Part shown: positions 32,068 to 45,371 of the stretch, piece by piece
Numbering within the stretch: position 1 is the stretch's first letter
How the letters are laid out: every line of letters begins with the position of its first letter
Assembly: GCA_047495785.1 (NCBI GenBank)
Contig: JBLDXI010000025.1
Span: 1,054,001-1,118,000, forward strand
Origin: Lepidodermella squamata
Taxonomy: Eukaryota; Gastrotricha
DNA length: 64,000 nt
Direction: 5' to 3'
Translations under genes and position numbers: made by a program
Notes under the pieces: model-generated
The model's input: only the letters and a program-made list of their open reading frames with translations
Databases searched by the model: none
What the model was told of the DNA's origin: nothing

Positions 32068-34609
32068 TTACCAAACATCGCATCGACTGCTGTAGGCTGG
32101 GTTCAATTTAGATCCAACGCGGCACTTGAATGCTTTCGCAAAGTACGGTGAATTGACCATCATATTATTAATCCTGAATTAAAGGTTCAAGTTATCTTGC
32201 TGGTCAAATTGGAAGTCTAGTTCTACCTCTCCGGCGGAAAGGCATGGACATCGCTGAGTAGCGCTGCTTTTTGCTGCTCTGAGTAGGCCAAGCATGATTG
32301 TTGGGTGAATCCAACAAAGAACAGCTGCTCGTTATTCAAAGGAACTCCAGGCTCTTCAAGTTCCGACAGACGCTCCTCGCCCAAAGCCTTGCTGAACGCC
32401 TGAAAATGACCAAGAACCCTAGGAAATGTTCATTTATTTCAAAGCAAGAAGCCAACCTTGTAGGCGACTTTGAGGCCGCTATTATCCGCAATATTCTCGC
32501 CAAGTGTTAGACTTCCGTAATCAGGAAAGTCAGGGCGAGCTCTGTTGAATTGTTCCACCAGACAGGCCGTTCTTTTATTGAAAGTTTCCAGGACATCAGG
32601 AGTTAACACTGGCTTCAATTCTCCAACGCCGTTAAATTTTACCCCAGCATTATCCAGAGAATGGAAAATTTCTAAATGGAAGAAAGGTAGTAGGGGATTA
32701 TAACGAGATATCTTTCATACCGTGGGCAATAATTACAGCAGCCGAGCCCCAATTGTGGGCTGCAGGCATGTCCCATCGAAAAGCAGGCGAAGTCACAATT
32801 CCCGCCAGAATTGCAAAAGCGTTACACAAGGGATTGTACAGGGCATTAGCTTCCATTACAGAAGGCGTCATCCAGCTGCAAGGAACAAAAATACTAAAAA
32901 TCGAAATAGAAAAGGTTCTTACAAGATGTTTAGACGATCGACCGGTTGATCGAGTAACCGCAGTGAGTACTGGAGGTTGTAATCCTTGATAGCTTTGACG
33001 TTACGGAGATGGCTCCTCCCGTTAAGACGCAACTCTTCAAATTTCCGATCATACGCCTCTGATAGCAAATCTTGAGGGAATCCGTAAGAAAACAGCATTC
33101 TATCGAATTTATCTGCAACACTAGCCCTCGAGGTTTCGTCGAGCCATGCAATTTCTGAAACCATCTGCTGCGCGGTTTGATGAATCAAGTCGGTCATGTT
33201 TCTCAGGTAGTCAACATTTTCCTTAGGAAAGAATCGTTTGACGAACCTCCTCGCTACCAGGTGATCACCGAATGTCTCCCTAGCCTTGGCGGCACAGCTT
33301 GTCTCAGAGGAATTTCTGAAAGCCTCCGCTCGTCTTTGTTGGCATTTTGAAACATCTCTGTCGTTTCGATAGATTCTCAAAGCTCGCCTTTGCAGCTCTC
33401 TTATCGGCTCAGAGTAAGTGCAGGAGATTGCGTCCCAATATGGAACAATGTTTGACCATGTGAAGTAGTTTTGCAACAAGCGTTTCGTCCTACTCTCGCC
33501 GAAGGTTTCCACAGTTTTAGCTAGCAAATTAGACAGGTCTTTCAAATAGGAAGCTTGTCTGACTGTAACTTGAAGACTCAAAGTGTCAATTAGTGATTTA
33601 ACACCAAGCCGTCTTCCTAAGGCAAGGAAGTAATTTTCCCAATCGATGTAGTGACTTATGGATGATAGATCGCCATAGTCCAAATTGAACTTGTCGTCTT
33701 CGTTATCAAATACATTTGGGATAGCAGCTTCATCATTAAGACCGATTTTAGGCGGCTTGATTGGAACAATCTGAAACGAGATGCTCGGCTGATAAAGAAA
33801 TTTTCAAGATAATGGTAATATACCTTGACTAGCTCCAATTCAAATTCGATCATGTCCATAATGAGGCGAAGATTGTTTTGAGATCTCGATTTTTTAGGCG
33901 CCAGGTCTCTTGTTAGGCTTTCTAATACTTCGACGTAAACACGTTTAGTCTCCTCAAATCGGGTGTTATCGGTTCCCGATCCTAATAGATTCCCCAGAGC
34001 ACTTTTGTCGACGAAGACTGGGGTCGTAGTGCGGCCAATAGCGAGTTGGTATTCTGAAGAGTCTCTTGAGTTGATCTCCACCGTAAGGTCGAACAGAGGG
34101 CTAGAAAATATCCCAGATTCGGTATTGGCAGTATTTCTAGCTAGAGCTTCTTCCATAGTCCAATTTCTACTCAGAGGGGTATCAGTGAAGTGAAAGCCTC
34201 CAAATGACTCAGCCAGTTCGTTCAGAAACACAATTGTCGCTTCGTCATCTTCAGCTATGTCTTTATCATTTTTACAGGCCTGTAAGTACTGCTTCAGCTT
34301 TTGCTCTGCAGTTGTCCCTTGAATGTCATTGTCAAAATCGTCCTGAGCCCGTTCGACCATGTTTTTGAGGACCCCTGTCATTGGCTTCACAGCGCCATCT
34401 TTTACGTTGGCATTATTCTTGAAACTTCCACAACTGAATTCGTAGAAATCTTCGCATGGATCAACACTCAGGTCGATAAGTTCGATAACTCGGCTAGCAG
34501 CCAATGCACAGCCGGGGGATAAACAGGCTCCATAGCCTGTTATTCCAGGGTCGATTGGGTTGCTCAAAGTCGGTTCAAGAAAAAGTAGCAGTATAACAGC
34601 AACAATCAT
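32068..34609 (-). CDS. Secreted M13 metallopeptidase, gene D
   Basis: ATG 34609 starts MIVAVILLLFLEPTLS, a clear signal peptide, followed by NPIDP and DPCEDFYEFSCGSF. Coding blocks lie at about 33826-34609, 32940-33775, 32720-32880, 32450-32675, 32225-32410 and 32068-32175, ending CDVW at the stop. The motifs are NALY, HEIFHSLD (Glu codon split by an intron) and ENIADNSGLK. A further intron follows GLKVAY, shared with E, F, G and I but not with A, B, C, H, J or L. Leader and signature place it with E, G and I, and its start resembles I (IDLSVDPCEDF). It is predicted catalytically competent. Confidence 0.92.
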
Positions 34610-35336
34610 TTTCGCAAATGAAAAGTCTATAAACCCGCCAAGCTACAAGCCTTGAGCAAGTGGATTCCGCATAAGAAAAATATCCCCTTGCCGAACAAAA
34701 GAAATTTAATTTACTTCAAGTGCCTTAAAAAATCGACGTGGATGTGGTTACAATGATGTTTAGAAAAGCTACGCGCAATCGGAAAAAAGTGGCGGCATTG
34801 TAATGGTGAGATGTTTTATGAACTGGCCATTCTTCTCTCGAATAAAGGGGTCATTTACATCACTCAGTAAAAGATCAGTGAAAACTAAAAATAATAAATC
34901 ATCACAGCTTCTTCCCTCGGAAAATGGATGTTATATTTTTGAAACTAATCGATTTTCTTTTCCGTCAAAGAATGTGTGCTGAAATGACCACAGAATTGTC
35001 GGAAAGTGCGACTGTTTTCCATAAAGTTCCGAATTTTCACGAACTGGAAATCCACTTCAATTAAAAAACTTGAATGGAAGCTTGATATTCATCGCTGTCT
35101 CAACCGATATGAGCAGGATTTCCCTAATGATTTTATTTATTTCCAAAAAAAAGTTACGTCGATCATAACATCATTATCTCGGCGGCTAAAAAAGGCCATT
35201 CACTGCTTTCCGATAATGCCTTGACAACATGTGCCGAAATAATCAGAAATTAGGAACGTGAGTAGCACTAGTTCAGCTTAAACCAGGCGAATTAAGAAGT
35301 CAATCGTTTTTTTCCTTCATGGCTTTCATGGCCAGC
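34610..35336. other. Intergenic spacer D-E
   Basis: Upstream region of D and 3' flank of E. A CTATAAA on the plus strand (TTTATAG on the minus) sits only 18-24 bp before D's ATG, too close for a normal TATA unless the leader is nearly absent. No gene was seen. Confidence 0.4.
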
Positions 35337-37938
35337 TCACCAAACGTCGCAGCGAGCACGATTAGCTGGGTTCAGCTTCGAACCAACGGGGCATTTGTAA
35401 GCATTGGCGAAAGTCTCAGAGTTGATCATCATGTTGTTAATCCTATCAAAAACCATTGTGAAATTAAATAGTTTTCTCGGTAACAAAAAGCAAACCTTTC
35501 CGGGGGGAATGCATGCTCGTCCATTAACAGCCTAGTCTTCTGCGATTCGGTATACGCTAAGCAAGACAGCTGTTGGGCGAAGCCGAGAAAGAAAAGTTGT
35601 TCGTTGGTGAGAGGAACGCCTGGTTCATCGATTTGCGAAAGGTAGTCCTGACCCAGAGCTTTCTTGTATGCCTAATAACAAATATTCTTAAAATTCTGTT
35701 AGAAAAATTGCCAAAATCACAAACAATGTAAGCCATTTTCAGGCCGCTGTTGTCAGCAATATTTTCTCCCAGTGTAAGGTTGCCGTAATTATAAAAATCA
35801 GGTCGCAAAGCTTGGAACTGGTTGACAAGGCAGGAATAGCGATTCTCAAAAATTTGTTGCGATGCCTTAGTCAACACAGGTTTAGCCTCACCGTAGGCGT
35901 TGAACTTGACACCGTTATTATCATAGCCATGGAACATTTCTGAGAGAGTCATCTTTTAAATTTGAAAAGGGAGAATAATGTAACTAACCGTGGCCGATAA
36001 TAATTGAAGCCGAACCCCAGTTATGGGCAGCGGGCATGTCGGCTCGAAAGGAGGGTGCTATCAGGATACCAGCTAGAATAACGAATGCATTGCTATTCGC
36101 GCTGTAGAAAGCATTTTGGACCATAACTTCGGCAGAAAGCCAGCTTAAAAAATAATAAGCAATATTAGATCAGATGAGAGTATCAGAAAGGAATTACAGT
36201 GGAACCATTCTGTCAACTTTGTTGTCGAGTAAGCGGAATGCGAATCGCATGAAGAATTCGTTGACAGACTTCAAGTCCTCGATATGGTTTCGCCCAGATA
36301 GATCGAGAGCCTCGAATTTGCTGTCGTAGGCGTCTGTCATCAGATTGTCGGGGTATCCGAACGATGACTTCATGTTCTCAAGTTTTTCTAGCACATTGGC
36401 TTTCGAATCAGCATCCAGCCAGGTATTCGTGGTAAATGCATCCTTAGCAACATCTTTTATATATGAAGTCATATTCCTGAGGTATTCCACGTTCTCTTTG
36501 GGGAAGAATCGCTTGATGAAATATCTAGCAACGAGATGGTCGCCAAACACGAGTCTCGCTCGCTCCCCGCATCCAGTTTCAGGATCGTCAAAGCTATCTC
36601 GATTGCTTTCCTGGCAACTGGACACGTCAGCTCCCTTGGGGAACCAATATTTCGTAGCTTTTTCCCGAACGGCTCGAATCGGTTCGGAGTAAGTGCAAGC
36701 GACCAAGTCAGACCTCTTCACGATAGCAGACCACACGAAGTAGTTTTGTAACAGACGTTTAGCTCGAGTTTCACCGTGCTTCTCCATTGTATTAGATATT
36801 AAAGTCGACACGCTTTGAAAGTAAGAGCCCTGCCGATAAGATAGGCGGAGCTGGTTAGCGTTTTGCAAGGATTTGACTTTCAATCGTTCTCCTAATGCGC
36901 CGAAGTACTTAGTCCAATTCAGAGCCGGGGCAAGTTTCTGCAAATCAGCCAACGGGATATTGAACTTGTCTTCGTCGGTATCAACAATGATCGGTATGTC
37001 GACGTCGCCTTTTATTACCACGGGCGCATCCGGAACCAGCTAAGTTTTCCAGAATAAAAAGGACTTCAAATCAAATTTCAAATGTTACCTTGACCAGATC
37101 CAACTCAAAGTCGATAACATCACGGATAAATTGATCATTAATTCGTAATCTCATCTTCTTAGGCGTCAGATCTCTTGTCAGATTACCCAGAACGTCCAGA
37201 TACATGACTTTCGTCTCGTCAAACCTGGTTGTATCGTCGCCTGATTCGCCAAACATGTTTTTAAAAGTAGAATTATCTCCATAAACTGGAGTTGTTTTTC
37301 TGGTGAGAGTCATTTGAAATTCAGAAGAGTTGCGCGCGTTGATATCCAATTCTAGCGTAAAGAACGGGGTAACAGCACCACTGCGGCCTTCAGGAATGGT
37401 TGCCTTAGCAAGTGCTTCTTCCAACGTCCATTTCCTGCCGACCTCAGACTCCAAAAGAAACAAACCCCCAAGATCTTCAACCATGTCATTGAGGAAGACA
37501 ACAGTCGATTCATCTTTCTCAAATATAGATTTGTCACTTTGGCAAGTCTGAAAAATCGAGACGTTTTTAAATCCTTGTGGATCGTGATTTACATGGAATG
37601 CTTACCTTCAGGAATTGCTTTAATTTCTGCTCAGCTGGTGATAGGCTCTCAGCGTTCTCAAAGTCGTCCTGAGACTTCGCAACCATTTCAGCGAGCATTT
37701 TCGATAGTGGCTGCACCGGGCGCTCCGTCGGCAATGCATTCTTTCTGAAGTTACCACAGGCGAATTCGGAAAAATCTTCACAAGGATCGACAGTCAGATC
37801 CACCAGTTCGATGACGTGATTCGCTGCCTGGACGCACCCGGGGCTGTTACATTTCCCATAGCCTGTTTCAGCAGGATTTATCGGCTTGCCTGAGGCGGCA
37901 GCTGCAAGGAACGTTAGAACTCCGATTAAAGTAATCAT
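35337..37938 (-). CDS. Secreted M13 metallopeptidase, gene E
   Basis: ATG 37938 opens MITLIGVLTFLAAAASG, then KPINPAETGYGKC and DPCEDFSEFACGNF. Coding blocks lie at about 37600-37938, 37088-37545, 36200-37040, 35990-36140, 35725-35940, 35495-35670 and 35337-35440, with short introns between. The zinc site is HEMFHGYD (intron in the Glu codon), then ENIADNSGLK, with an intron after KMAY. The substrate motif is NAFY, and the C terminus is CDVW. TATTTAAG lies about 36-43 bp upstream of the ATG. Gene G is the closest relative in leader and signature, although F lies between them. Confidence 0.92.
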
Positions 37939-38681
37939 CGTTCAGAAATAGTTTTTTTTTATGATTGGTGTTTCTTAAATACCAGCCATAACGAGCTACC
38001 CTGGAGCAAGTTTTTCAAGCACCGAACACCTCTCAACGATCACAAAGAAACGCAATTAAATTGTGGAGTGGTCGCGAAAGGTGGAGCTGGCAATGTTGGA
38101 AGAATGTCGGCCAATTCAACCATGCATTGTGCCCACTGTTCATTGAGCACGACAGTTGGACGTCAAATTGCTCTTGAAAGCAAAATAATTGTTAGCAAAC
38201 ATCTTGTTGATTGCCAGGCTACAAATAGTTTGCATTTTTAAGCTCACGAGGTTCAGTGGGTACTCTGTACCCGCAAGGATACGACGGTAAAAGGAAAACA
38301 CGCGAAAATGGCAAAGAAAGCTGAAGGGATTAAGGGAAAGCGAGATCTGGAAGGGCGCAAAAGAATGTGCAACCGAAAGCGGCACAACGATTCATTTTGT
38401 AATCGATTCTCCACCCCGCAGTAATAGCTGGGTGATAACTGCTTCCTTTTCTTTCTTTGTAAATGATTCGTTCACATGTATTTTTTTTCTGAAACTACTC
38501 TTTATTTCTAATTCTAAATACATCTTTATTTCTTATCGGGTTGGATCAGGGAGAAGGATTGGGAAATTGAAGAGTTTCAGACGCCAGTTTAATCAATTAT
38601 GCTCATCAAGTTATTTCTCCTAAATGTCCTTATATAGATATGCCTTCCTTCCAGTTGCAGTGGAATGTCTTCAGTGATGTA
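37939..38681. other. Intergenic spacer E-F
   Basis: Contains the TATTTAAG-type core promoter of E near 37974-37981 and otherwise no recognisable gene or repeat. Confidence 0.4.
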
Positions 38682-41215
38682 CTACCAGATTTCGCAACGC
38701 TTCGAATCTTTCGGGTTCATGTTTGAACCAGCCGGGCAGCTGAAGGCAGCGGCGAAGGGTGCGAAATTCTTCAACTGCTCGTTGATGCTAGAAAATAGTC
38801 AAAATGATAGCCGGGAGCATTTTTTCATGAAGATTTCCTACCGCTCATGCTGTGACGGATACTTGCTCTCAAGTTGAGCTGTTGCCGTGTCTCCAATAGT
38901 TGCTTCGCATTGACTGTTTGCTAATCCAACAAAGAATAATTGCTCGTTGTTAAAAGAAACTCCCGGCATTTCGACGCTCTTCAAGGCAGCACCAATAGCC
39001 TTCTTCAGCGCCTGGAAATAAGTAAGTTCGAAATGTTGATATATCCTAGCATAACCATAGTTCTTACTGAATATGAGTACTTGAGGCCAACATTGTCACC
39101 GATAACATATTCGAGGGCGTCTTGGCCAAACGTTGTCTGATTAGGTCGCAAGGCTTGGAATTGATCGATCAAACATGCGTTCCTCTCGTCGAATTTCGCA
39201 CGGGTCGCGTTAGATAAAATTGGCTCAGCTTCGCTCAAATAGTTGTACTCGATGCCGACCAGATCGAAGCCGAATCCCATAACTGAATAATGAAATAATA
39301 GCTTGCGAGGTTGAAGTGAAATGTCAACTCACGTCTTGCTATATTGGTCGCAACGTAGCCCCAATTCCAGGCTGAAGGTTGGTCAAAGCGGAAGGCTGGG
39401 GCGATGAGACTGCCAGCTGCGTAGGCAACCCCATTGCTGCTATAGCTGTACTGTGTAGTCTGGCTGATTATGCTCAAGTCTTCCCACCTTGAATAGAAAA
39501 ATTGCCTCTGAGTGGAGAATAGGCAAGGAAACTCACAAATATAGCGAACGGTCGACGGGTTTATCCAACCGCGCTAGCTCGCGACCGGCCTTGAAATTCG
39601 AAATCGGCCTTAGGTAATTCAGATAATTTTTATCAGCATCTTTATCAGGATCAAACAAATTGCTGTCTGGAATGTTGAGTGAATCGAACTGCTTATCGTA
39701 GCTGGCCGAGTCCATGAGATTCTCAGGATAGCCGAATTGAAAGATCATGTTTTCCAGCTTCTTCTTCGCCGCAGCCTTTGATTCAGCATCCAACCAATCA
39801 CTCGTCTCAATCTGCTGCTTGAATTCTCCAACAACAAATTGCGTCATGTTTTTTAAATAGTCGACGTTCTCTCGGGGGAATGCACTTCTGACGAATTTAC
39901 GAGCGATGAGGTGGTCGCCGAATAGATTCAGTATCAAATCGGTACAATCTTGTTGGTTTGCCTTCAAAGCCGCGCATCCATCTGCGCTATCCGAATATTC
40001 CTCCTTCTTTGCCATTTTCTTGAGGTTCAACAACGGGAGAGAAACTGAGCAAGCAATATCGTTCAAGTACTGGTCGACAAATTGCAGGACGATGTAATTC
40101 TGCATTACTCGGCGGAAGCGTTCCATACCATATTTCTTCATGCTTGATTTGATGAGACGCGAAAAACCCGTGAAATACGACTGTGCACGATAAGAAATCA
40201 GTAGTTTTTCCGTGTGGTTCAAAGCAGTTGAGTTGAATTTGTTAGCCATAGCTTTGAAAATCGCCGTCCAATTCAACTCAGGCGCGATTTTGGACAACGA
40301 GCTGACAGAAACACTGAATTTATCTTCGTCGTTGTCAACAAAATTGTCGTAGTCAACTGTCGTTACCAATTTAGCTAGTTCGAGCTCAAACTCGATCAAA
40401 TCTTTGACGTAGACATTGCTAACAGCGTAACGCTCCCGCTTCAGAGCTAAATTACGAGCGAAATTGAGGAGGGCAGATTGGTACTTGAGTTGGAAGTCAT
40501 CTAGAGTCGTGTTATCGTCGTTTTCTGTCATCGAATCAATGGTAGCTGAGTCTCTGAAGTAGGGAGTCAAAACTGGGTAGATGACCAGTTGTGAGTTGGT
40601 GCCGTTCTTCGTATCGCGGCTAACGTCGAAAGTGAAAAATGCTGTCCAGCCTTCCATAACGCCATCGACAATCGCTTGCTCGAGCGACCAGGTTTTCTTA
40701 TCTACATCCCGATCAGCCAAGAAGAAGTTTCCAACAGAAGCTATTTCGTCCCGGAGGAAAGTGATGGTTTGTTCATCGTAGTCGAATCTGTCCTTGCTCT
40801 CTTCACAGGCCTGAAGGTTAAAATTGAGCTTTGGCGATATACCAAAGAAAAATTCTTAACTTACACTTCCAATTTGTAGAAACTTGATTTCGGCTCTTGT
40901 GATGCCGAGTAAGGCGAAAATATCATCCGTGTTTCTGAAATCGCGCCACGCCTTGGCTTTCATGTCTTCGAAAACGCGGTCCATCGGGGTGAGTCTTTCA
41001 ACATCAGGGTCAACATTGGCGTCTGCGATGAATTTACCGCAGGCAAATTTGTAGAAATCGTCGCACGGATCGGCGCTGAGGTCAACATTGGCAAGGACGA
41101 ACGATGCAGCTTCGATGCAGCCAGCTGATGTGCAGTTACCGACCGGCAAACTTCGATCGATCGGGTTCGCAGAAGCCGAGACGGCTAGCAAGAACGTTAG
41201 GCAAATCTTCATCAT
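38682..41215 (-). CDS. M13 pseudoenzyme, gene F (zinc site lost)
   Basis: ATG 41215 starts MMKICLTFLLAVSASA, then PIDRSLPVGNC and DPCDDFYKFACGKF. All exons join in frame to the stop at 38682 (ending CEIW), so the protein is complete. The exon at about 39538-40810 is a fusion of two exons that other copies keep apart, so one intron has been lost. The expected HExxH-G-F-D reads RLMGFGFD: both histidines and the catalytic glutamate are replaced. The ENxAD motif reads EYVIGDN, so the third zinc ligand is Tyr, and the NA-x-Y substrate motif is TTQY. A folded but non-peptidase protein is predicted. Inactive neprilysin-like paralogues are known in insects. A binding, decoy or chaperone-type role would be inference. 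Confidence 0.9.
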
Positions 41216-42083
41216 TTTACTCAAGGTAAAAATAATAAATGACGGATTCGATTGGTTGAACGTGACATATATATCATGCATAACAATGTAGGTGAACTTT
41301 TTCATGTTACAGAATTAATTGAAATTTTGAGGAGGTATTGTTTGCAGATGCAAGTGTTGCGGGTACTTGACAAAAACTTGAGAGGGAATTCGTGAACAAA
41401 AATCCAGGGCCATGAACCGTTCAGTGGGCGAGTGAGAAAATGTTTATTTAAATAATCATCAAATAATGGGTCAACAATTTACTAAGATGTTTATTGAAAA
41501 TTGCAATTTAAATTATGGCAGGACGAAATATTTGATAGCAGGCGACATGTTCCCAATGCGAAGTTTCAAGAAACCTGCAGGTCTTGGACTGTGGTTGAGT
41601 TTCCACAGAGGAATACTGCTAATATGAGAAAACACTACGCTTTATTGTTGATTGTAATCACTTATTGGAACTTGGTTTTTTCCTACCCATAAGCTTTCGA
41701 TTGGATTTCGTTGTTCATTGGGCTCTGCACGAATTCTGACAAGATCTTTGAGAATGTTGAACAAAATGAAATCAGCTATTTTATTGATACTAATTGCAGA
41801 CATTAAAAAGGTTATTTATCGTTCGGTTATGAGGAATTCAACGAGGAATCAAAGTTACTTAATAGGTGCGAATCGCTTCATCGAATTTGCAATTAAGCAT
41901 TTCCTGTTAGAACTTATTATCGTAACTCTTAAATTCAATCATTATCCTAACTGGCACCGGCGTCTGTAACATCCATAGTAAATCATATCATAGTAAATAA
42001 AATCATAATTTAATGAATTAGCTTTGAAAATGTAATAATAGTCAGCGAAATGTTTTGAATCTTGTATGCACGCAGTCCTTTGG
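41216..42083. other. Intergenic spacer F-G
   Basis: A run ATATATAT at about 41267-41274 may serve as F's TATA region. Near 41624-41692 (plus) a short frame MRKHYALLLIVITYWNLVFS looks like a signal peptide but stops at once. No gene is supported. Confidence 0.4.
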
Positions 42084-44685
42084 TCACCAGACATCGCAAC
42101 GATTTCGATTGGCCGGATTCAGTTTAGATCCAACTGGGCAATTGTAAGCGCCAGTGAAAGCCTCCGAATTCAGCATCATATTATTAATCCTGTGGATGCG
42201 AAAGCATATGAAAAAGAACCTGAGAAAGCCATTTAGACTCGTAACCTTTCAGGCGGAAAAGCGTGCACATCGGCCAAGGAGGCAGCCTTCTGTTCTGGGG
42301 TGTAAGCCAAGCAAAACTGCTGAGCGAAGCCAAGGAAGAACAGCTGGTCATTGGTCAAAGGAACGCCTGGCTCGTCGATTTGTGACAAGTAGCCTTGTCC
42401 GAGAGCATTGTTGTAAGCCTGTTGAAAATAGTTGAGAAAATGCCTTTACAATAATTCAACAATCGCACTAACTTTGTGAGACATTTTCATCCCGCTGTTA
42501 TCGGCAATGTTTTCCCCCAGCGTTAAGCTGCCGTAGTTTTCAATTTCTGGATGCAAAGCCTGGAACTGGTCAACTAAGCATGAATATCGATTCTCGAACA
42601 CTTGACAGGATGCATTGGTCAACACGGGTATAGCCTCGCCAAATGCGTTGAAATTAACCCCGTTGTTATCGAAGCCATGGAACATTTCTTAAAAAGAAGA
42701 AAAATCACAATACAGGGCTGGCTGCAGGATTCACTAACCGTGGCCGATAACAATAGCTGCAGAGCCCCAGTTATGAGCAGCAGGCATGTCGACTCGGAAA
42801 GCTGGGGATATCATGATAGCCGCTAAGATTCCAAAAGAGTTGCTTGTCGCGAGGTAGTAAGCATTCCAATTCATAACAGCACCCCCACGCCAGCTGAAAT
42901 ACTATCAAATTAAAATAGCTTTTTTTTTACTTTCATAGGCTTCACAATAAGGCTAATCGATCGACGTTTTGATCGAGTATACGGAGGGAGGCTCGCAAGA
43001 AGAACTCGCTTAGAGACTTCAAATCTTCCAAACGACTGCGACCAGACAATTCAAGTGCTTCAAACTTCCTGTCGTAGGCGTCCGTCAACAGGTTGTCAGG
43101 GTAGCCGAATGACGAAAGCATGTTATCAAGCTTTTCCTTGATTTTAGCCTTAGACTCGGCGTCCAGCCAGGTATTTGCAGCCATAGCGTCCTTAGCAACT
43201 TGTTGAATGAAAGAGGTCATGTTCCTCAGATATTCGACGTTTTCCTTCGGGAAATATCGCTTGATAAAATATCTAGCGACTAAATGATCTCCGAAAACAT
43301 CGGTCGCTATCTTGGAGCAGCCTTTTCCGGGATCATCCAATTCATCCACGGCTTTCTTCTGGCAAGAAGCGACATCAGCGGCTCTGGCGAGGCCTCTATT
43401 CGTGGCCTTCTCGCTAATCGCTCTAATGGGCTCGGAATACGTACAAGCCAGTATGTCGTAGTTTTGAACGATAACAAACCACACGATGTAGTTCTGCAAC
43501 AAACGTTTAGCTCGAGCTTCGCCGAGCTTTTGCGTAGTATCTTCGATTAATTTCGAAAGGTTCCGAAGGTAAGAGCCCTGTCGGTACGAAAGGCGGAGCT
43601 TGTCGGCGTTTCGGAATGATTTGACCTTCAATCGGTCTCCCAAAGAACTGAAATACTTAGTCCAGTTCAAAGCAGGTGTGAGTTTTTGCACATCGGCCAA
43701 AGGTACGTTGAACCTATCTTCATCAGTGTCGACAACAATGGGAGTATTAGCATCCCCTCCTGTTGTTGTAACCGGCAGTTTTACAATCTTAAAAATAAAT
43801 TTTAGTAGAAATATGTAGGAATGATGAGTTGCAAGCTACCTTAACGAGATCTTGCTCGAAGTTGATGATATCACGAATATACTGGTCGTTGATGCGTAGC
43901 CTCAACTTTTTGGCTGTCAAGTCGTTGGTCAGGTTGCTCAGAACGTCTAGATACATGACCTCTGTGTCGTCGAAATCAGTCGTATCACTCCCAGATTCGC
44001 CGAACAACGCGCTGAAGGTCGAGTTGTCACTATAGACCGGGGTTGTCATTACCGTCAGGGTGATTTGAAACTCAGACGCGTTTCGCGTGTTAATATCCGG
44101 GATCAGACTAAAGAAAGGGCTCGCTGAATTTGTTAGGCCAAAAGCTATTGTGGCTTTTGCTAGAGCTTCCTCCAAGCTCCACTTACTGCCAACTTCAGCA
44201 TCCATCAGGAAGAATCCACCGAGTTGATCAACCAGCTCGCGTAAGAATACGACAGATGCCTCATCTTTGGAAGCTAGGTCTCCATCTGCTAGGCAAGTCT
44301 AAACAAATTTGGGATATAACTTATTTCAAAGGATGTAATCCTCAGTGCTTACCGTCAAGAACTGTTTCAATTTTTGTTCAGCGGGTGATAGCGAATTCGA
44401 GTTGGAGAAGTCGTCCTGGGCATTCGCGATCATGTCGTTCAAAATATTCATATGTGGCATCCGCTGTCCTTCCTTCACGACCACGTTTCTCCGGAAGTTT
44501 CCACAGGCGAATTCAGAGAAGTCTTCGCAAGGATCGACTCTGAGATCCATCAACTCAAGGACGCGATTCGCAGCTTGAACACACCCAGGGGTATTGCAGT
44601 TCCCATAACCAGTTGCAGCAGGATTTATCGGCTTGCAAACCACAGCCCCTGTGAATATCACCAGAACTCCTACTATAGCAATCAT
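42084..44685 (-). CDS. Secreted M13 metallopeptidase, gene G
   Basis: ATG 44685 gives MIAIVGVLVIFTGAVVC, then KPINPAATGYGNC and DPCEDFSEFACGNF, very close to gene E. Coding blocks lie at about 44352-44685, 43840-44298, 42950-43790, 42740-42895, 42470-42688, 42245-42420 and 42084-42190. The motifs are NAYY, HEMFHGFD (Glu codon split by an intron) and ENIADNSGMK, with the C terminus CDVW. The intron after the ENxAD region is present. Nothing in the sequence argues against activity. The E-F-G order suggests an E/G duplication around F, or insertion of F between them. Confidence 0.92.
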
Positions 44686-44943
44686 TTTCCCAAAAACATA
44701 TGAATACTCAAACCCAATGTGCATTACATATGCTGAGGGGAACAAAAGGGTGCCCTGGATCTTTCCAGGCGGTGGAGCACTTGAACCAGTTTCAGCTGGT
44801 AACAATGAAATGCAATTAAATTTTTGAAGTAGGTTAACAGATGAGAGCGCAACAACCCTTCGCAACGAAGACTCTTCAAATCTTGGGATAAAGGAAGAAA
44901 CAATGAGAAAACAATGATTTGTAGTCCAAATCCCGAAAATAGG

Positions 44944-45371
44944 TTAACCCTTTAGCTACCGGACGATCTCGTGTTAACACGGAATGACTAAACACGGGGT
45001 TTGTTGTGGCCTTATTTCGCATCCAATCAAAGTCCTTCGATAAGAAACGTTGATTCTAGTCATATAAACACTGAATCAGTTGAAACAATAGGATTTAGTG
45101 GAATTATCTGCTCGCAGTATGGCTAAAACATCAAATTTTGCAAAACCTCGCCAAAAATGTCATATTTTTGACATTTTTCAGCTACCTAGAGAGTTTTGTA
45201 CATTAAATTGCTTGGGAACCGTTGTCAAACATCGCTGGTATCAAGTGAGCCCGTTTTCAGATCAAATTCATATTCGAAAAATTATTGCCATGGTACATAT
45301 AACAATGCTCAGTTATACGTGTTTATACATCGGTGTTAACGCACCACACGTGATGGTAGCTGAAGGGTTAA
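44944..45371. mobile_element. piggyBac-type MITE with TTAA target duplication
   Basis: The left end is TTAA-CCCTTTAGCTACC (44944-44960). The right end, read inward on the other strand from 45371, is TTAA-CCCTTCAGCTACC. The termini match at 16 of 17 positions, both include a TTAA, and both are followed about 15 bases further in by a second GTTAACAC element. The 428-bp interior has no transposase. Size, TTAA duplication and CCCTTT-type ends fit a non-autonomous piggyBac element. Its ends differ from those of the 7.7-kb candidate, so a different transposase family member would mobilise it. Confidence 0.85.

Noticed and set aside
41624-41692. Short signal-peptide-like frame between F and G
   Set aside because: It stops right after the leader and has no matching donor or continuing exon, and it does not resemble the M13 leaders.
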